Assembly (NCBI RefSeq): GCF_020171945.1
Contig: NZ_JAIVAP010000024.1
Span: forward strand, 1-61,274
DNA: 61,274 nucleotides
From: Bacillus infantis
GTDB lineage: Bacteria; Bacillota; Bacilli; Bacillales; Cytobacillaceae
Direction of reading: 5' to 3'
Shown: positions 10,472 to 19,487 of the stretch, one piece after another
How the letters are laid out: each line of letters starts with the position of its first letter
Numbering within the stretch: the first letter of the stretch is position 1
Made by a program: the position numbers and the translations under genes
The notes under the pieces: generated by a model
Databases searched by the model: none
Told to the model about the DNA's origin: nothing
The model's input: only the letters and a program-made list of their open reading frames with translations

Positions 10472-10951
10472 ATGTTTCGAATTGGACAAGGCTTTGATGT
10501 ACATCAATTAACCGAAGGAAGGCCGCTGATTATCGGCGGTATTGAAATTCCCTATGAAAAGGGGCTGCTGGGCCATTCTGATGCGGACGTGCTTCTCCAT
10601 ACCATTGCAGATGCGTGCCTCGGGGCAATCGGGGAAGGCGATATCGGCAGGCATTTTCCGGATACAGATCCTGAGTTTAAGGATGCTGATTCAGCCAAGC
10701 TGCTGGAGCATGTGTGGAAGATTGTAGATGAAAAAGGTTATAAGCTTGTAAATGCCGATTGCACCATCATTGCGCAGATGCCGAAAATGGCGCCTTATAT
10801 CGGTCAGATGAGAGAGCGGATTGCCGAGCTGCTGCAGGCAGATGCGGACCGCATCAATGTCAAGGCAACTACAACAGAAAAGCTCGGTTTTCCGGGCAGG
10901 GGCGAAGGGATCGCTTCACAGGCTGCCGTCCTGCTGCAGAAAAAGGACTGA
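10472..10951 (+). CDS. ispF: 2-C-methyl-D-erythritol 2,4-cyclodiphosphate synthase
   Basis: A 159-residue trimeric zinc enzyme that cyclises CDP-ME 2-phosphate to MEcPP. Metal ligands are visible in GFDVH (D9, H11) and in [10 protein letters not shown]. The C-terminal [17 protein letters not shown] motif is characteristic. It follows ispD closely; the order ispD-ispF is standard in Bacillaceae. Confidence 0.96.
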   Translation: MFRIGQGFDVHQLTEGRPLIIGGIEIPYEKGLLGHSDADVLLHTIADACLGAIGEGDIGRHFPDTDPEFKDADSAKLLEHVWKIVDEKGYKLVNADCTIIAQMPKMAPYIGQMRERIAELLQADADRINVKATTTEKLGFPGRGEGIASQAAVLLQKKD

Positions 10952-10968
10952 GCTCCGGAAAAATTAGC

Positions 10969-10997
10969 TTTATAAGGCAAAAACACGGTGTTAGAAT
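10969..10997 (+). promoter_or_regulatory. Candidate SigA promoter of gltX
   Basis: TTTATA (10969-10974), a 17-bp spacer and TAGAAT (10992-10997) with an extended -10 TGT. The -35 is weak. The extended -10 and its position 43 nt before the gltX ATG support it. Confidence 0.5.
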
Positions 10998-11039
10998 ATA
11001 GCAAAGAAGAAGGAAAATGACTACAATAGGAGGCTTATC

Positions 11040-12497
11040 ATGTCTAATGAAATCAGGGTCCGCTATGCGCCAAGCCCAACCGGACATTTACATATAGGCA
11101 ATGCCCGCACGGCGCTGTTCAACTATTTGTTTGCACGCTCAAAAGGCGGAAAATTCATCATCAGGATTGAGGATACCGACCTTAAGAGGAATATTGAAGG
11201 CGGAGAGGAAAGCCAGCTGAAATATCTGCAGTGGCTTGGCATTGATTGGGATGAAAGCATTGATAAGGATGGGGGATACGGCCCATACCGCCAGTCAGAG
11301 CGGAATGATATCTACCAGAAGCTGTACCTGGAGCTGCTCGATAAAGATCTTGCTTATAAATGCTATTGCACAGAGGAAGAGCTTGAAGCAGAGCGCGAAG
11401 AGCAGATGGCAAGGGGAGACAATCCTCAGTATTCCGGCAAATGCCGCCACCTGTCACAGGAGGACAGGGAAAAGCTTGAGGCTGAAGGCCGCAGGCCGAG
11501 CATCCGTTTCATCGTTCCGAAAGGGAAGGTTTATGCATTCAATGACATGGTCAAGGACGAGGTTTCCTTTGAGTCTGACGGATTCGGCGATTTTGTCATC
11601 GTAAAGAAAGATGGTATTCCGACTTATAATTTCGCGGTGGCTGCCGATGACCATCTGATGAAGATTTCCCATGTGCTGCGCGGGGATGACCATATTTCAA
11701 ATACACCGAAGCAGCTGATGATTTATGAGGCCTTTGGCTGGGAGCCCCCTGTTTTCGGACATATGACGCTCATCGTCAACGAAAGCCGCAAGAAGCTCAG
11801 CAAGCGGGATGAATCCATCATCCAGTTCATCGAGCAGTACGAGGAGCTGGGCTATCTTCCGGAAGCATTATTCAACTTTATCGCCCTGCTTGGCTGGTCG
11901 CCTGCCGGAGAAGAAGAGATCTTCACGAAGGAAGAGCTGATCAATATCTTTGAAGCGGACCGGCTTTCAAAGTCGCCGGCTCTGTTTGATAAGCAGAAGC
12001 TGACATGGATGAATAACCAATACATCAAGCAGGAAGAACTCGATAAGCTGGTGGAAATTTCACTTCCTCATCTCATCAAGGCAGGAAAAGTAAGTGAAAA
12101 CCTGACAAGCGCGGATGAAGAGTGGGTGCGCGGGCTTATTTCCCTTTATCAGGACCAAATGAGCTATGGAGCTGAAATCGTGGATCTTTCCGGTATCTTC
12201 TTCACAGAGGAAGTCAGCTATGATGAAGAAGCGAAAGAAGTTCTGAGCGAAGAGCAGGTACCGGAAGTGCTCTCTGCCTTCCTCGGCGAAATTAGCTCCC
12301 TGGAAGATTTCACAGCGGAAGAAATCAAGGCAGCGCTGAAGGCAGTCCAGAAAGGCACAGGCCATAAAGGCAAGAAGCTGTTTATGCCTGTACGTGCAGC
12401 CATCACAGGACAGACGCACGGACCGGATCTTCCAAAGGCAATCGCTCTTTTAGGAAAAGACAAGGTGAAAAATCGTTTGGCAAGCATTAATGATTAA
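11040..12497 (+). CDS. gltX: Glutamyl-tRNA synthetase (class I)
   Basis: A 485-residue synthetase that charges tRNA-Glu. In Bacilli it also mischarges tRNA-Gln for later GatCAB amidation, as known for the family. The class I HIGH-type motif is HLHIGNA (about 16-22) and the KMSKS-type motif is KLSKRDE (about 250-256). The C-terminal helical anticodon domain is complete. AGGAGG lies 7 nt before the ATG. It is followed by a T-box that controls the cys genes, not gltX. Confidence 0.97.
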   Translation: MSNEIRVRYAPSPTGHLHIGNARTALFNYLFARSKGGKFIIRIEDTDLKRNIEGGEESQLKYLQWLGIDWDESIDKDGGYGPYRQSERNDIYQKLYLELLDKDLAYKCYCTEEELEAEREEQMARGDNPQYSGKCRHLSQEDREKLEAEGRRPSIRFIVPKGKVYAFNDMVKDEVSFESDGFGDFVIVKKDGIPTYNFAVAADDHLMKISHVLRGDDHISNTPKQLMIYEAFGWEPPVFGHMTLIVNESRKKLSKRDESIIQFIEQYEELGYLPEALFNFIALLGWSPAGEEEIFTKEELINIFEADRLSKSPALFDKQKLTWMNNQYIKQEELDKLVEISLPHLIKAGKVSENLTSADEEWVRGLISLYQDQMSYGAEIVDLSGIFFTEEVSYDEEAKEVLSEEQVPEVLSAFLGEISSLEDFTAEEIKAALKAVQKGTGHKGKKLFMPVRAAITGQTHGPDLPKAIALLGKDKVKNRLASIND

Positions 12498-12522
12498 CAT
12501 CTTGGCAAAAATGTAATATAGT
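12494..12522 (+). promoter_or_regulatory. SigA promoter of the cysE-cysS T-box transcript
   Basis: TTAACA (12494-12499), a 17-bp spacer and TATAGT (12517-12522). It overlaps the gltX stop codon and places the start site near 12529, just before the T-box Stem I sequence. Confidence 0.6.
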
Positions 12523-12529
12523 AAGAGTA

Positions 12530-12822
12530 ATTCAAATTTAATGATCCAAAAGTGTTGAAGAGGAAGAGTAGAAAAATGACGCTTCAATAGCCTTGCCCGC
12601 GCATTAAGGGTTAGGCTGAAAGAGAGAACCATCACCGGCTGAAAGTGGTTCAGGCCCCTCATTTTTTGAAGTGCCCCTCTGAGCCCCATTTCGAAATGCA
12701 GAGTAGACTTGGGCGGACTCCCTTCCGTTAACAGGGCAAAGTTGAGGCTCTTTTACATGTGCCTAAACAGAGTGGAACCGCGCTTGCAGCGTCTCTGTCA
12801 TTATGACAGGGGCGCTTTTTTG
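12530..12822 (+). promoter_or_regulatory. T-box riboswitch leader, cysteine specifier
   Basis: This leader senses uncharged tRNA-Cys and controls read-through into cysE. Stem I begins with GAAGAGGAAGAGTAG near 12556. The specifier loop reads GAAG-TGC-CCCTCTGAG, with a TGC (Cys) codon at 12672-12674 and CCTCT pairing back to AGAGG. The conserved T-box bulge is AGAGTGGAACCGCG (12769-12782; usual consensus AGGGTGGnACCGCG), and the terminator lies at 12788-12822. Cys specificity fits the downstream cysE and cysS. The 12823-12991 stretch up to cysE shows no further element. Confidence 0.92.
12788..12822 (+). terminator. T-box intrinsic terminator
   Basis: A 13-bp stem, including G-T pairs (AGCGTCTCTGTCA / TGACAGGGGCGCT), with a 3-nt loop, followed by six T. 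It competes with the antiterminator formed around the T-box bulge just upstream. Confidence 0.92.
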
Positions 12823-12991
12823 TTGTTAAGTTCAAAAGCTTGCCGGGCTTGAAGTAAACAGCTTAAGGCCTGCTCCAGCGCCCGGTCCCTCGTATATGAG
12901 CCGCTCCGGAAAGGATTTCCCGGAAGGATGCTGGCCGTCTGGAGAAAAATTTCAACCGTCAGATATGCAAAAACAGGGAGGGGGAGAACAA

Positions 12992-13642
12992 ATGTTCCGA
13001 AGGCTTAAAGAGGATATAGAGGTGGTCTTTGACCAGGACCCTGCAGCCAGGAGCTATATTGAAGTCATACTTACGTATTCCGGAGTCCATGCCATCTGGG
13101 CACATAGGCTGGCACATGCCCTGTTCAAAAGGAAATTCTATTTTTGGGCCCGGGTTGTTTCCCAGATCAGCCGATTTTTTACGGGTATCGAGATCCATCC
13201 TGGCGCAAAAATCGGCCGGCGTTTCTTCATTGACCACGGAATGGGCGTAGTAATCGGCGAGACATGCGAAATCGGTGATAATGTGACAGTGTTCCAGGGG
13301 GTCACCCTCGGCGGGACCGGCAAGGAAAAAGGGAAGCGCCACCCGACAATCAAAGATAATGCCCTGATAGCCACCGGTGCGAAGGTTTTGGGTTCAATCA
13401 CCATCGGAGAGAACTCGAAGGTGGGAGCGGGTTCGGTCGTCCTAAGGGATGTTCCCCCCAATTCAACGGCAGTGGGTATTCCGGGCAAGGTCGTCATCAA
13501 AGATGGCGTGAAGCTCAAGAAGGATCTCAACCACAGCGATCTGCCAGATCCAGTGAGCGACAGGCTGGTCGAGATGGAGAAGAAGCTTCAGGAGATGCAG
13601 GTCGAACTGGAGGATTTGAGAAGAGAAAGGAGCCTTAAATAA
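12992..13642 (+). CDS. cysE: Serine O-acetyltransferase
   Basis: A 216-residue enzyme that makes O-acetylserine from serine and acetyl-CoA, the committed step of cysteine synthesis. An N-terminal helical domain precedes a left-handed beta-helix of hexapeptide repeats ([22 protein letters not shown]). The DHG His and the VTLGGTG loop mark the active site and acetyl-CoA site. I chose ATG 12992 because GGGAGGGGGA lies 5 nt upstream and it matches B. subtilis CysE; the reading from 12896 adds an unrelated 32-residue extension. The stop overlaps the cysS start (TAATG). Confidence 0.95.
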   Translation: MFRRLKEDIEVVFDQDPAARSYIEVILTYSGVHAIWAHRLAHALFKRKFYFWARVVSQISRFFTGIEIHPGAKIGRRFFIDHGMGVVIGETCEIGDNVTVFQGVTLGGTGKEKGKRHPTIKDNALIATGAKVLGSITIGENSKVGAGSVVLRDVPPNSTAVGIPGKVVIKDGVKLKKDLNHSDLPDPVSDRLVEMEKKLQEMQVELEDLRRERSLK

Positions 13643-15039
13643 TGGCTATTGCTATTTATAATACAATGTCCAGGCAGAAGGAAGAGTTTATTCCCCTTGA
13701 AGAAGGGAAAGTCAAAATGTATGTATGCGGGCCGACCGTATATAACTATATCCATATAGGAAATGCCCGTCCGCCGATCGTTTTTGATACGGTAAGAAGA
13801 TACCTGGAGTTCAGGGGCTATGATGTACAGTATATCTCTAATTTTACAGATGTGGATGATAAGCTGATCAGAGCTGCCAAGGAGCTTGGGGAGGATGTTC
13901 CGTCCATTGCCGAGCGTTTCATCGATGCTTACTTTGAGGATGTTTCAGCGCTTGGATGCAAACGGGCGGATGTGCACCCGCGCGTAACTGAAAGCATGGA
14001 TCTCATCATTCAGTTCATCGAGGCCCTGATTGAAAAAGGATTTGCCTATGAATCAAACGGGGATGTGTATTTCCACACTAGAAGATTCGATGAATACGGC
14101 AAGCTGTCACAGCAATCCATTGATGAGCTCCGTGTCGGCGCCAGGATTGCTGTAGGGGAGAAGAAGCAGGATGCCCTTGACTTTGCACTCTGGAAAACGG
14201 CGAAAGAAGGGGAAATATCCTGGGAAAGCCCATGGGGCAAAGGCCGTCCGGGCTGGCATATCGAGTGCTCTGCCATGGCGAGGAAGTATCTTGGCGACAC
14301 GATTGATATCCATGCCGGCGGCCAGGATCTCTCGTTCCCGCACCACGAAAATGAAATCGCCCAGTCCGAAGCGCTGACAGGAAAGACATTTGCGCGCTAT
14401 TGGATGCATAACGGGTATATTAATATCAATAATGAAAAGATGTCCAAGTCGCTTGGCAACTTTGTCCTTGTGCATGACATCATCAAAAAGCATGATCCGC
14501 AGGTATTGAGATTCTTCATGCTTTCTGTCCATTACCGCCACCCGATCAATTACAGCGATGAGCTGCTTGAAAATACACGCAGCGGGCTGGAAAGAATCAC
14601 AACTTCTTATCAGAACCTTGCGCACCGGAAGGAAGCAAGCGCCGAGCTGACAGACAACAACAGCGAATGGCTGAAAAAGATTGAAGATCTCCACGGGGAA
14701 TTCATCAAGGAAATGGATGATGACTTCAATACAGCAAACGGGATCTCCGTCCTGTTCGAGCTTTCAAGGCAGGCGAATTATTATCTGCTGGAAAAGAATA
14801 CGAGCGTCGAAGTGATCGAAGCCTTCATGAAAGAATTTGAAATTCTGTTCGATGTCCTCGGGCTGTCGCTTGGCGGCGAGGAGCTGCTGGATGATGAGAT
14901 CGATGCGCTGATTGAAAAGCGCAATCAGGCGAGGAAAGAACGGAACTTCCAGCTTTCTGACCAGATCCGCGACCAGCTGAAGGAAATGAACATCATTCTG
15001 GAAGATACGGCCCAGGGCACAAGATGGAAAAGAGGCTGA
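13642..15039 (+). CDS. cysS: Cysteinyl-tRNA synthetase (class I)
   Basis: A 465-residue synthetase that charges tRNA-Cys. The HIGH-type motif HIGNARP (about 37-43) follows a zinc-ligand cysteine in YVCGPTVYN, and the KMSKS motif is KMSKSLGN (about 266-273). GWHIECSAM and the FPHHENE zinc/substrate segments are present. Its start overlaps the cysE stop by one base, so both are expressed from the Cys T-box transcript and rise when tRNA-Cys is uncharged. Confidence 0.97.
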   Translation: MAIAIYNTMSRQKEEFIPLEEGKVKMYVCGPTVYNYIHIGNARPPIVFDTVRRYLEFRGYDVQYISNFTDVDDKLIRAAKELGEDVPSIAERFIDAYFEDVSALGCKRADVHPRVTESMDLIIQFIEALIEKGFAYESNGDVYFHTRRFDEYGKLSQQSIDELRVGARIAVGEKKQDALDFALWKTAKEGEISWESPWGKGRPGWHIECSAMARKYLGDTIDIHAGGQDLSFPHHENEIAQSEALTGKTFARYWMHNGYININNEKMSKSLGNFVLVHDIIKKHDPQVLRFFMLSVHYRHPINYSDELLENTRSGLERITTSYQNLAHRKEASAELTDNNSEWLKKIEDLHGEFIKEMDDDFNTANGISVLFELSRQANYYLLEKNTSVEVIEAFMKEFEILFDVLGLSLGGEELLDDEIDALIEKRNQARKERNFQLSDQIRDQLKEMNIILEDTAQGTRWKRG

Positions 15040-15043
15040 CGTC

Positions 15044-15469
15044 ATGCTTCGCTACGAAAATAAGATCAATGAAAAGCAGCTGAACAGCCTCGCGCTTGCC
15101 TATATGGGCGATGCTGTATTTGAGCAGTATGTACGGAATCACTTGATCCAGAAGGGGACCGTGAGGCCGAACTTCCTTCATAAAGAGGCGACGGCTTATG
15201 TATCCGCCAAGGCGCAGTCCTATGTGATCCATAAATTCCTTGAAGCGGACTTTCTGGATGAAGAGGAAGCTGCTGTTGTCAGGAGGGGGCGGAACGCCAA
15301 GTCCGGAACCATCCCGAAAAATACTGATGTGCAGACATACCGGTACAGCACTGCATTTGAAGCGCTGATTGGCTATCTATATTTATCTGGAGCGGAGGAG
15401 CGGCTGGAGGAAATCATCTCTGCCGCCTTCCTTCACGCCGAGGAAAGGAAAGGGGGGCAAGGAAAGTGA
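15044..15469 (+). CDS. mrnC: Mini-ribonuclease III (23S rRNA maturation)
   Basis: A 141-residue RNase III catalytic domain without the double-stranded RNA-binding domain, as is typical of Mini-III. It shows the RNase III helix [16 protein letters not shown] and the second acidic segment [11 protein letters not shown]. In B. subtilis it trims the ends of 23S rRNA precursors. It starts 4 nt after cysS, and its TGA overlaps the GTG start of rlmB. Confidence 0.93.
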   Translation: MLRYENKINEKQLNSLALAYMGDAVFEQYVRNHLIQKGTVRPNFLHKEATAYVSAKAQSYVIHKFLEADFLDEEEAAVVRRGRNAKSGTIPKNTDVQTYRYSTAFEALIGYLYLSGAEERLEEIISAAFLHAEERKGGQGK

Positions 15470-16209
15470 GCCAGGATTTTATTATTGGGAAAAATCCCGT
15501 GCTGGAAGCCTTGAGGGCAGAGCGGGATATCAACAAGATTTTTATAGCGGAAGGATCCCAGGGCGGGCAAATGCAGCAGGTTATCGGCCTTGCCAAAACA
15601 AACGGGGTGCTTGTGCAGTTTGTGCCGAAGAAGAAGCTTGACCAGATGGCAGAAGGAATTCACCAGGGTGTCGTGGCAGCGGTCGCGGCCTATGAGTACG
15701 CCGAGGTGGATGATCTCTTCGCGGCAGCGGAGAAAAAGAATGAAACTCCGTTCTTCCTGCTGCTGGATGAGATTGAAGATCCCCATAATCTGGGTTCCAT
15801 CATGAGGACGGCCGATGCTGTCGGCGCCCATGGCATCATCATTCCGAAAAGAAGGGCAGTGGGGCTGACCGCCACCGTGGCGAAGGCATCGACCGGTGCA
15901 ATCGAGCATATCCCCGTCGCAAGAGTGACCAATTTGGCCAGGACGATTGATGAGCTGAAGGAAAAAGGTGTCTGGATCGCCGGGACGGATGCAAAGGGAA
16001 GCGAGGATTATCGCCGCTTTGACGGTACTATGCCGCTGGGCCTTGTTATCGGCAGTGAAGGAAAGGGGATGGGCCGCCTGATCCGGGACAAGTGCGATTT
16101 TCTGATCCATTTGCCGATGGCCGGACATGTAACATCACTGAACGCTTCTGTTGCAGCAGCACTTTTAATGTATGAGGTATACCGCAAACGCCATCCGCTA
16201 GAGGGATAA
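15466..16209 (+). CDS. rlmB: 23S rRNA 2'-O-methyltransferase, SpoU/TrmH family (RlmB)
   Basis: A 247-residue SPOUT methyltransferase with an N-terminal L30e-like substrate domain and the three SpoU motifs: [14 protein letters not shown] (motif 1), [13 protein letters not shown] (motif 2) and [13 protein letters not shown] (motif 3). Family members methylate G2251 of 23S rRNA using SAM. The GTG start overlaps the mrnC stop (GTGA). Exact target is by homology only. Confidence 0.92.
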   Translation: MSQDFIIGKNPVLEALRAERDINKIFIAEGSQGGQMQQVIGLAKTNGVLVQFVPKKKLDQMAEGIHQGVVAAVAAYEYAEVDDLFAAAEKKNETPFFLLLDEIEDPHNLGSIMRTADAVGAHGIIIPKRRAVGLTATVAKASTGAIEHIPVARVTNLARTIDELKEKGVWIAGTDAKGSEDYRRFDGTMPLGLVIGSEGKGMGRLIRDKCDFLIHLPMAGHVTSLNASVAAALLMYEVYRKRHPLEG

Positions 16210-16212
16210 AAG

Positions 16213-16722
16213 ATGGACATCCTTATAGTGGACGGCTATAACATCATTGGCGCCTGGCCTGATCTCAGGGAACTGAAGAACAAGGATCTCGGTGCAGCAA
16301 GGGACAAGCTTGTAGAAAAGATGGCGGAATTCCAGGGATACTCAGGATACCGGGTCATCATCGTCTTTGATGCCCATTATGTCAAAGGGACAGAGAAAAA
16401 GTTCAAGAACTATAAAGTCGAGGTTGTTTTTACAAAAGAAAATGAGTCTGCAGATGAACGGATTGAAAAGCTCGCCATCAGCCTGAACAACATCAAGACC
16501 CAGATCCATGTCGCTACGTCCGATTATACCGAGCAATGGGCCATTTTCGGACAGGGCGCCCTGCGCATATCCGCGCGGGAGCTCATGATCGAGATGGAAA
16601 GCACGGAAAAAAGGATCGAAAAAAAGGTAAAGAAAATTCAGGAAAAAAAGCCGGTTTCAAAGATCCCGCTCACGGACGAAGTGGCAGAAATTTTTGAAAA
16701 ATGGCGCAGAGGACAGAAATGA
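16213..16722 (+). CDS. rae1: Rae1, ribosome-associated endoribonuclease (YacP, NYN domain)
   Basis: A 169-residue NYN-domain (PIN-like) protein. The acidic residues of the active site appear in VDGYNII (D7) and in VFDAHYVKG, ESADERIEKLA and ATSDYTEQ. The C-terminal third is a lysine-rich helix. In B. subtilis Rae1 cleaves selected mRNAs inside translating ribosomes. It lies 3 nt after rlmB, in a run of RNA-processing genes (mrnC, rlmB, rae1). Confidence 0.9.
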   Translation: MDILIVDGYNIIGAWPDLRELKNKDLGAARDKLVEKMAEFQGYSGYRVIIVFDAHYVKGTEKKFKNYKVEVVFTKENESADERIEKLAISLNNIKTQIHVATSDYTEQWAIFGQGALRISARELMIEMESTEKRIEKKVKKIQEKKPVSKIPLTDEVAEIFEKWRRGQK

Positions 16723-16726
16723 GCGG

Positions 16727-16756
16727 TTGACGCTCAAAATTTTCCTGCTGTATAAT
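16727..16756 (+). promoter_or_regulatory. SigA promoter of sigH
   Basis: TTGACG (16727-16732), an 18-bp spacer and TATAAT (16751-16756), placed right after the rae1 stop. It predicts a leader of about 33 nt before the sigH GTG. No AbrB site can be claimed by eye. Confidence 0.7.
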
Positions 16757-16795
16757 AATTTTTATCCAGTGGTTTGTGCGGTCAGGGGGATCTGT

Positions 16796-17455
16796 GTGAG
16801 TACCGATTTCAAGACGATGACTAACGAAGAGGAAAAGAATTATCTTCAGCTCGAAGATGAAGAGATAATTGAATTGGTCCACAGGGGCGAGAGCGAGGCT
16901 TTGGATTATCTGATCCAAAAGTACCGGAATTTCGTGCGTGCCAAGGCAAGGTCCTATTTTCTGATAGGCGCTGATAAAGAAGACATCGTCCAGGAAGGCA
17001 TGATCGGCCTCTATAAGGCCATCAGGGACTTCAAAGAGGACAAGCTGTCTTCCTTCAAGGCGTTTGCCGAGCTGTGCATCACCAGGCAGATCATAACAGC
17101 AATCAAAACCGCCACCCGGCAGAAGCATATACCGCTCAATTCCTATGTTTCGCTTGATAAGCCGATTTATGACGAAGAATCGGACCGGACGCTGATGGAT
17201 GTGATATCCGGCGCCAAGGTGATGGATCCGGAAGAGCTGATCATCAACCAGGAGGAATTCGACAACATCGAAGTGAAAATGTCCGAGCTCCTGAGCGATC
17301 TGGAAAGAAAGGTCCTTGCCCTTTATCTTGACGGGCAGTCCTATCAGGAAATCTCCGAGGAGCTGAACCGGCATGTGAAGTCGATCGACAACGCCCTGCA
17401 GCGGGTCAAAAGGAAGCTGGAGAGATATCTTGAAGTCCGAGAATTTTCATTGTAA
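16796..17455 (+). CDS. sigH: RNA polymerase sigma-H factor
   Basis: A 219-residue sigma-70 family factor that directs post-exponential and early sporulation genes. Region 2 is intact (DYLIQKYRNFVRAKARSYF, DIVQEGMIGLYKAIRDF), as is the region 4 helix-turn-helix (LDGQSYQEISEELNRHVKSI, about 180-199). I chose the GTG at 16796 because GGGGGA lies 6 nt upstream and the length matches B. subtilis SigH (218). A longer in-frame reading from 16694 would run through the promoter and is rejected. Confidence 0.95.
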   Translation: MSTDFKTMTNEEEKNYLQLEDEEIIELVHRGESEALDYLIQKYRNFVRAKARSYFLIGADKEDIVQEGMIGLYKAIRDFKEDKLSSFKAFAELCITRQIITAIKTATRQKHIPLNSYVSLDKPIYDEESDRTLMDVISGAKVMDPEELIINQEEFDNIEVKMSELLSDLERKVLALYLDGQSYQEISEELNRHVKSIDNALQRVKRKLERYLEVREFSL

Positions 17456-17503
17456 AGGCAATTATTACAAATAGATCCTTATTTCCTATGATTCTGACTC
17501 TTA

Positions 17504-17532
17504 TTGACATGATAGGGGTGCCATGTTAAAGT
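17504..17532 (+). promoter_or_regulatory. SigA promoter of rpmGB-secE
   Basis: TTGACA (17504-17509), a 17-bp spacer and TAAAGT (17527-17532) with an extended -10 TGT. It stands about 40 nt before rpmGB. Confidence 0.72.
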
Positions 17533-17569
17533 TTGTAAGGAAACAGACAAGCAATAAGAAGGTGCCGAT

Positions 17570-17713
17570 ATGAGGAAAAAAGTTGTACTGGCTTGTGCAG
17601 AATGCGGGTCCCGCAACTATTCGACCATGAGCAATAAAGAATCAGAGCGTATGGAATTAAAAAAGTTCTGTGATACATGCAAGGCTCATACTGTCCACCG
17701 GGAAACAAAATAG
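17570..17713 (+). CDS. rpmGB: 50S ribosomal protein L33 (zinc-binding form)
   Basis: A 47-residue protein ([19 protein letters not shown]...). The four zinc ligands C9-x2-C12 and C34-x2-C37 are all present, so this is the C+ paralogue. Short conserved neighbour of secE in Bacilli. AAGAAGGTG precedes the ATG. Confidence 0.93.
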   Translation: MRKKVVLACAECGSRNYSTMSNKESERMELKKFCDTCKAHTVHRETK

Positions 17714-17770
17714 CAATAGCACTCATTCATAGATCAGCAAGCAACCCTTGAAAGTTGGAGGTTACGAACC

Positions 17771-17941
17771 GTGAATTTTTTCCGTGATATTGGACGCGAA
17801 ATGAGAAAGGTCAGCTGGCCAAAGCGCAAGGAGCTCACCAGCTATACGATAACAGTCCTTGTGACAGTAACGTTCTTCGCCCTTTTCTTCGCCGTTCTTG
17901 ACTTAGGTATTTCTGAATTGATTCGTTTAATTCTTGAATAA
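17771..17941 (+). CDS. secE: SecE, preprotein translocase subunit
   Basis: A 56-residue single-spanning Gram-positive SecE. The N-terminal amphipathic segment has the conserved REMRKVSWPKRKEL motif, followed by one transmembrane helix (about 30-50). It clamps SecY in the SecYEG channel. GTG start at 17771, with GGAGG 9 nt upstream. The spacing to rpmGB is 57 nt. Confidence 0.95.
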   Translation: MNFFRDIGREMRKVSWPKRKELTSYTITVLVTVTFFALFFAVLDLGISELIRLILE

Positions 17942-17955
17942 CTCCTGTAATCTCA

Positions 17956-17964
17956 TGGTATAAT
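17956..17964 (+). promoter_or_regulatory. Extended -10 promoter candidate before nusG
   Basis: TGG-TATAAT (17956-17964) is a perfect extended -10. The nearest -35-like box, TTGAAT at 17934, would leave a 19-bp spacer. If used, the transcript meets the hairpin at 17991 after about 20 nt. Confidence 0.45.
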
Positions 17965-17990
17965 GGAGAATAACACAGGAAACTTCTGCA

Positions 17991-18012
17991 AAGCCCGGAA
18001 ACGGGTTTTTTC
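17991..18012 (+). terminator. Short terminator/attenuator in the secE-nusG leader
   Basis: The stem AAGCCCG / CGGGTTT encloses a GAAA tetraloop and is followed by a T-run (TTTTTTC). A second small stem ACAGGC / GCCTGT with TTTT follows at 18029-18050. It sits between secE and nusG, so it either ends rpmGB-secE or attenuates nusG. Confidence 0.6.
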
Positions 18013-18187
18013 ATTTGCTTAAAAAAAGACAGGCATCCGCGCCTGTTTTGGCCTGGGAAGAGCGGAACTCTTTAAGGGAGCCGGAGGAGGAAACAGGATC
18101 CGGCCGTGTTCACAGGTATATTGGAAACCTACAGAGGGAAGTTTGATTTTATTTAGACAGGGAGGGAAGGACGAACAGTCCTCTTGA

Positions 18188-18721
18188 ATGGAAAAAAACT
18201 GGTATGTAGTCCATACTTATTCAGGTTATGAAAACAAAGTAAAAGCCAACCTGGAAAAACGGGTGGAAACAATGGCGATGCAAGATAAGATCTTCCGCGT
18301 GATTGTGCCTGAAGAAGAAGAAACAGATATTAAGAACGGCAAGAAAAAAGTGGTGAAGCGAAAGGTATTCCCAGGGTATGTGCTTGTCGAGATCGTCATG
18401 ACGGACGATTCCTGGTATGTTGTCCGGAATACACCGGGCGTTACAGGATTTGTCGGTTCGGCAGGTTCGGGCTCAAAGCCTACGCCATTGCTTCCTGAAG
18501 AAGTAAATGTTATCCTTAAGCGCATGGGCGTGGATGAAAAGCGTGTGGACATCGACTTTGAAATTGGCGAAACCGTCAAGGTGAACGAAGGTCCTTTTGC
18601 GAACTTCACGGGCTCCATCGAAGAGATCGATAAAGACAAAGCGAAGATCAAAGTTCTGGTTAATATGTTCGGCCGGGAAACACCGGTTGAGCTCGATTTT
18701 ACACAAATTGAAAAATTATAG
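18188..18721 (+). CDS. nusG: NusG transcription elongation/antitermination factor
   Basis: A 177-residue factor with the N-terminal NGN domain (KNWYVVHTYSGYENKVKANL) that binds RNA polymerase, and a C-terminal KOW domain (GPFANFTGSIEEID). It modulates pausing and couples transcription to translation. Nearly identical to B. subtilis NusG. The 246-bp leader after secE holds a promoter-like box and hairpins. The Shine-Dalgarno directly before this ATG is weak. Confidence 0.96.
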   Translation: MEKNWYVVHTYSGYENKVKANLEKRVETMAMQDKIFRVIVPEEEETDIKNGKKKVVKRKVFPGYVLVEIVMTDDSWYVVRNTPGVTGFVGSAGSGSKPTPLLPEEVNVILKRMGVDEKRVDIDFEIGETVKVNEGPFANFTGSIEEIDKDKAKIKVLVNMFGRETPVELDFTQIEKL

Positions 18722-18731
18722 CCTGAAAAAC

Positions 18732-18760
18732 TTGAAATCCGCTTTTAAAAATGTTACTAT
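18732..18760 (+). promoter_or_regulatory. SigA promoter of rplK-rplA
   Basis: TTGAAA (18732-18737), a 17-bp spacer and TACTAT (18755-18760) with an extended -10 TGT. It leaves a leader of about 130 nt that contains the L1 operator. Confidence 0.72.
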
Positions 18761-18842
18761 TTCATAGGTCAGTATGTCTCGGACAACGAGGCTGGACAAA
18801 TTGATTATGTTCTTTATTTTTAATATAAAGACTACAAGTTGA

Positions 18843-18868
18843 GTGGGAGGGAAATTCCCTATTACCAC
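18843..18868 (+). promoter_or_regulatory. L1-binding translational operator before rplK
   Basis: GTGG-GA-GGGAAATTCCC-TATTA-CCAC forms an outer GTGG/CCAC stem, an asymmetric internal loop with GA on one side, and an inner stem. It sits 12 nt upstream of the rplK Shine-Dalgarno. The same plan recurs before rplA. This resembles the L1 mRNA-binding motif known from L11-L1 operons. Confidence 0.7.
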
Positions 18869-18895
18869 ATCACGGACTTTAAGGAGGTGTGTCTC

Positions 18896-19321
18896 GTGGC
18901 TAAAAAAGTTATCAAGGTAGTGAAATTGCAAATCCCTGCTGGTAAAGCAAATCCAGCGCCGCCAGTTGGTCCTGCATTGGGTCAAGCCGGTGTTAACATC
19001 ATGGGATTCTGTAAAGAGTTTAATGCTCGTACAGCTGAACAGGCTGGACTGATCATCCCTGTTGAAATCTCGGTTTTTGAAGACCGTTCATTTACATTTA
19101 TTACGAAAACTCCTCCTGCTGCCGTTCTTCTTAAGAAAGCGGCTGGAATCGAGTCTGGTTCTGGTGAACCAAACCGTAATAAAGTAGCAACAGTTAAGCG
19201 TGATAAAGTACGCGAGATTGCTGAGACTAAAATGCCTGACTTAAATGCTGCTAGCGTTGAATCCGCTATGCGCATGGTAGAAGGTACTGCACGCAGCATG
19301 GGTATCGTCATCGAAGACTGA
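18896..19321 (+). CDS. rplK: 50S ribosomal protein L11
   Basis: A 141-residue protein of the GTPase-associated centre. The N-terminal domain with [17 protein letters not shown] and the C-terminal 23S rRNA-binding domain are complete. GTG start at 18896 follows AAGGAGGTGT by 5 nt; an upstream ATG-less extension (from 18839) would run through the operator and Shine-Dalgarno and is rejected. From here on codon use shifts to the strongly biased set of highly expressed genes. Confidence 0.97.
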   Translation: MAKKVIKVVKLQIPAGKANPAPPVGPALGQAGVNIMGFCKEFNARTAEQAGLIIPVEISVFEDRSFTFITKTPPAAVLLKKAAGIESGSGEPNRNKVATVKRDKVREIAETKMPDLNAASVESAMRMVEGTARSMGIVIED

Positions 19322-19349
19322 TCCATGCTCGAAGATTAGGTTCTAATGG

Positions 19350-19428
19350 GGTTGCGGCTGAATTGGATTCACTCGCAACCTTTGTTCTGTAAAGCCCGGG
19401 CGCCCGGCCTTTTCGAGGGAGGGCGCCC
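19350..19428 (+). promoter_or_regulatory. Structured rplK-rplA spacer (two hairpins)
   Basis: GGTTGCG (19350-19356) pairs with CGCAACC (19374-19380), followed by TTTGTT. An 8-nt GGGCGCCC at 19398 is repeated at 19421 and, being palindromic, can pair with its second copy. A partial terminator or processing site is possible; function not established. Confidence 0.5.
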
Positions 19429-19441
19429 CTGCTTTTGGGAC

Positions 19442-19467
19442 GTGGGAGGTTATTCCGCTAAAACCAC
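19442..19467 (+). promoter_or_regulatory. L1-binding translational operator before rplA
   Basis: GTGG-GA-GGTTATTCC-GCTAAAA-CCAC has the same outer stem and internal-loop plan as the element before rplK. It ends 5 nt before the AAGGAGG of rplA, so L1 binding would hinder initiation on its own gene. Confidence 0.68.
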
Positions 19468-19487
19468 AATTCAAGGAGGAAATAATA

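Noticed and set aside
16694-16795. 34-residue extension of SigH
   Set aside because: It begins inside rae1 and spans the sigH promoter; GTG 16796 has a good ribosome binding site and gives the family length.
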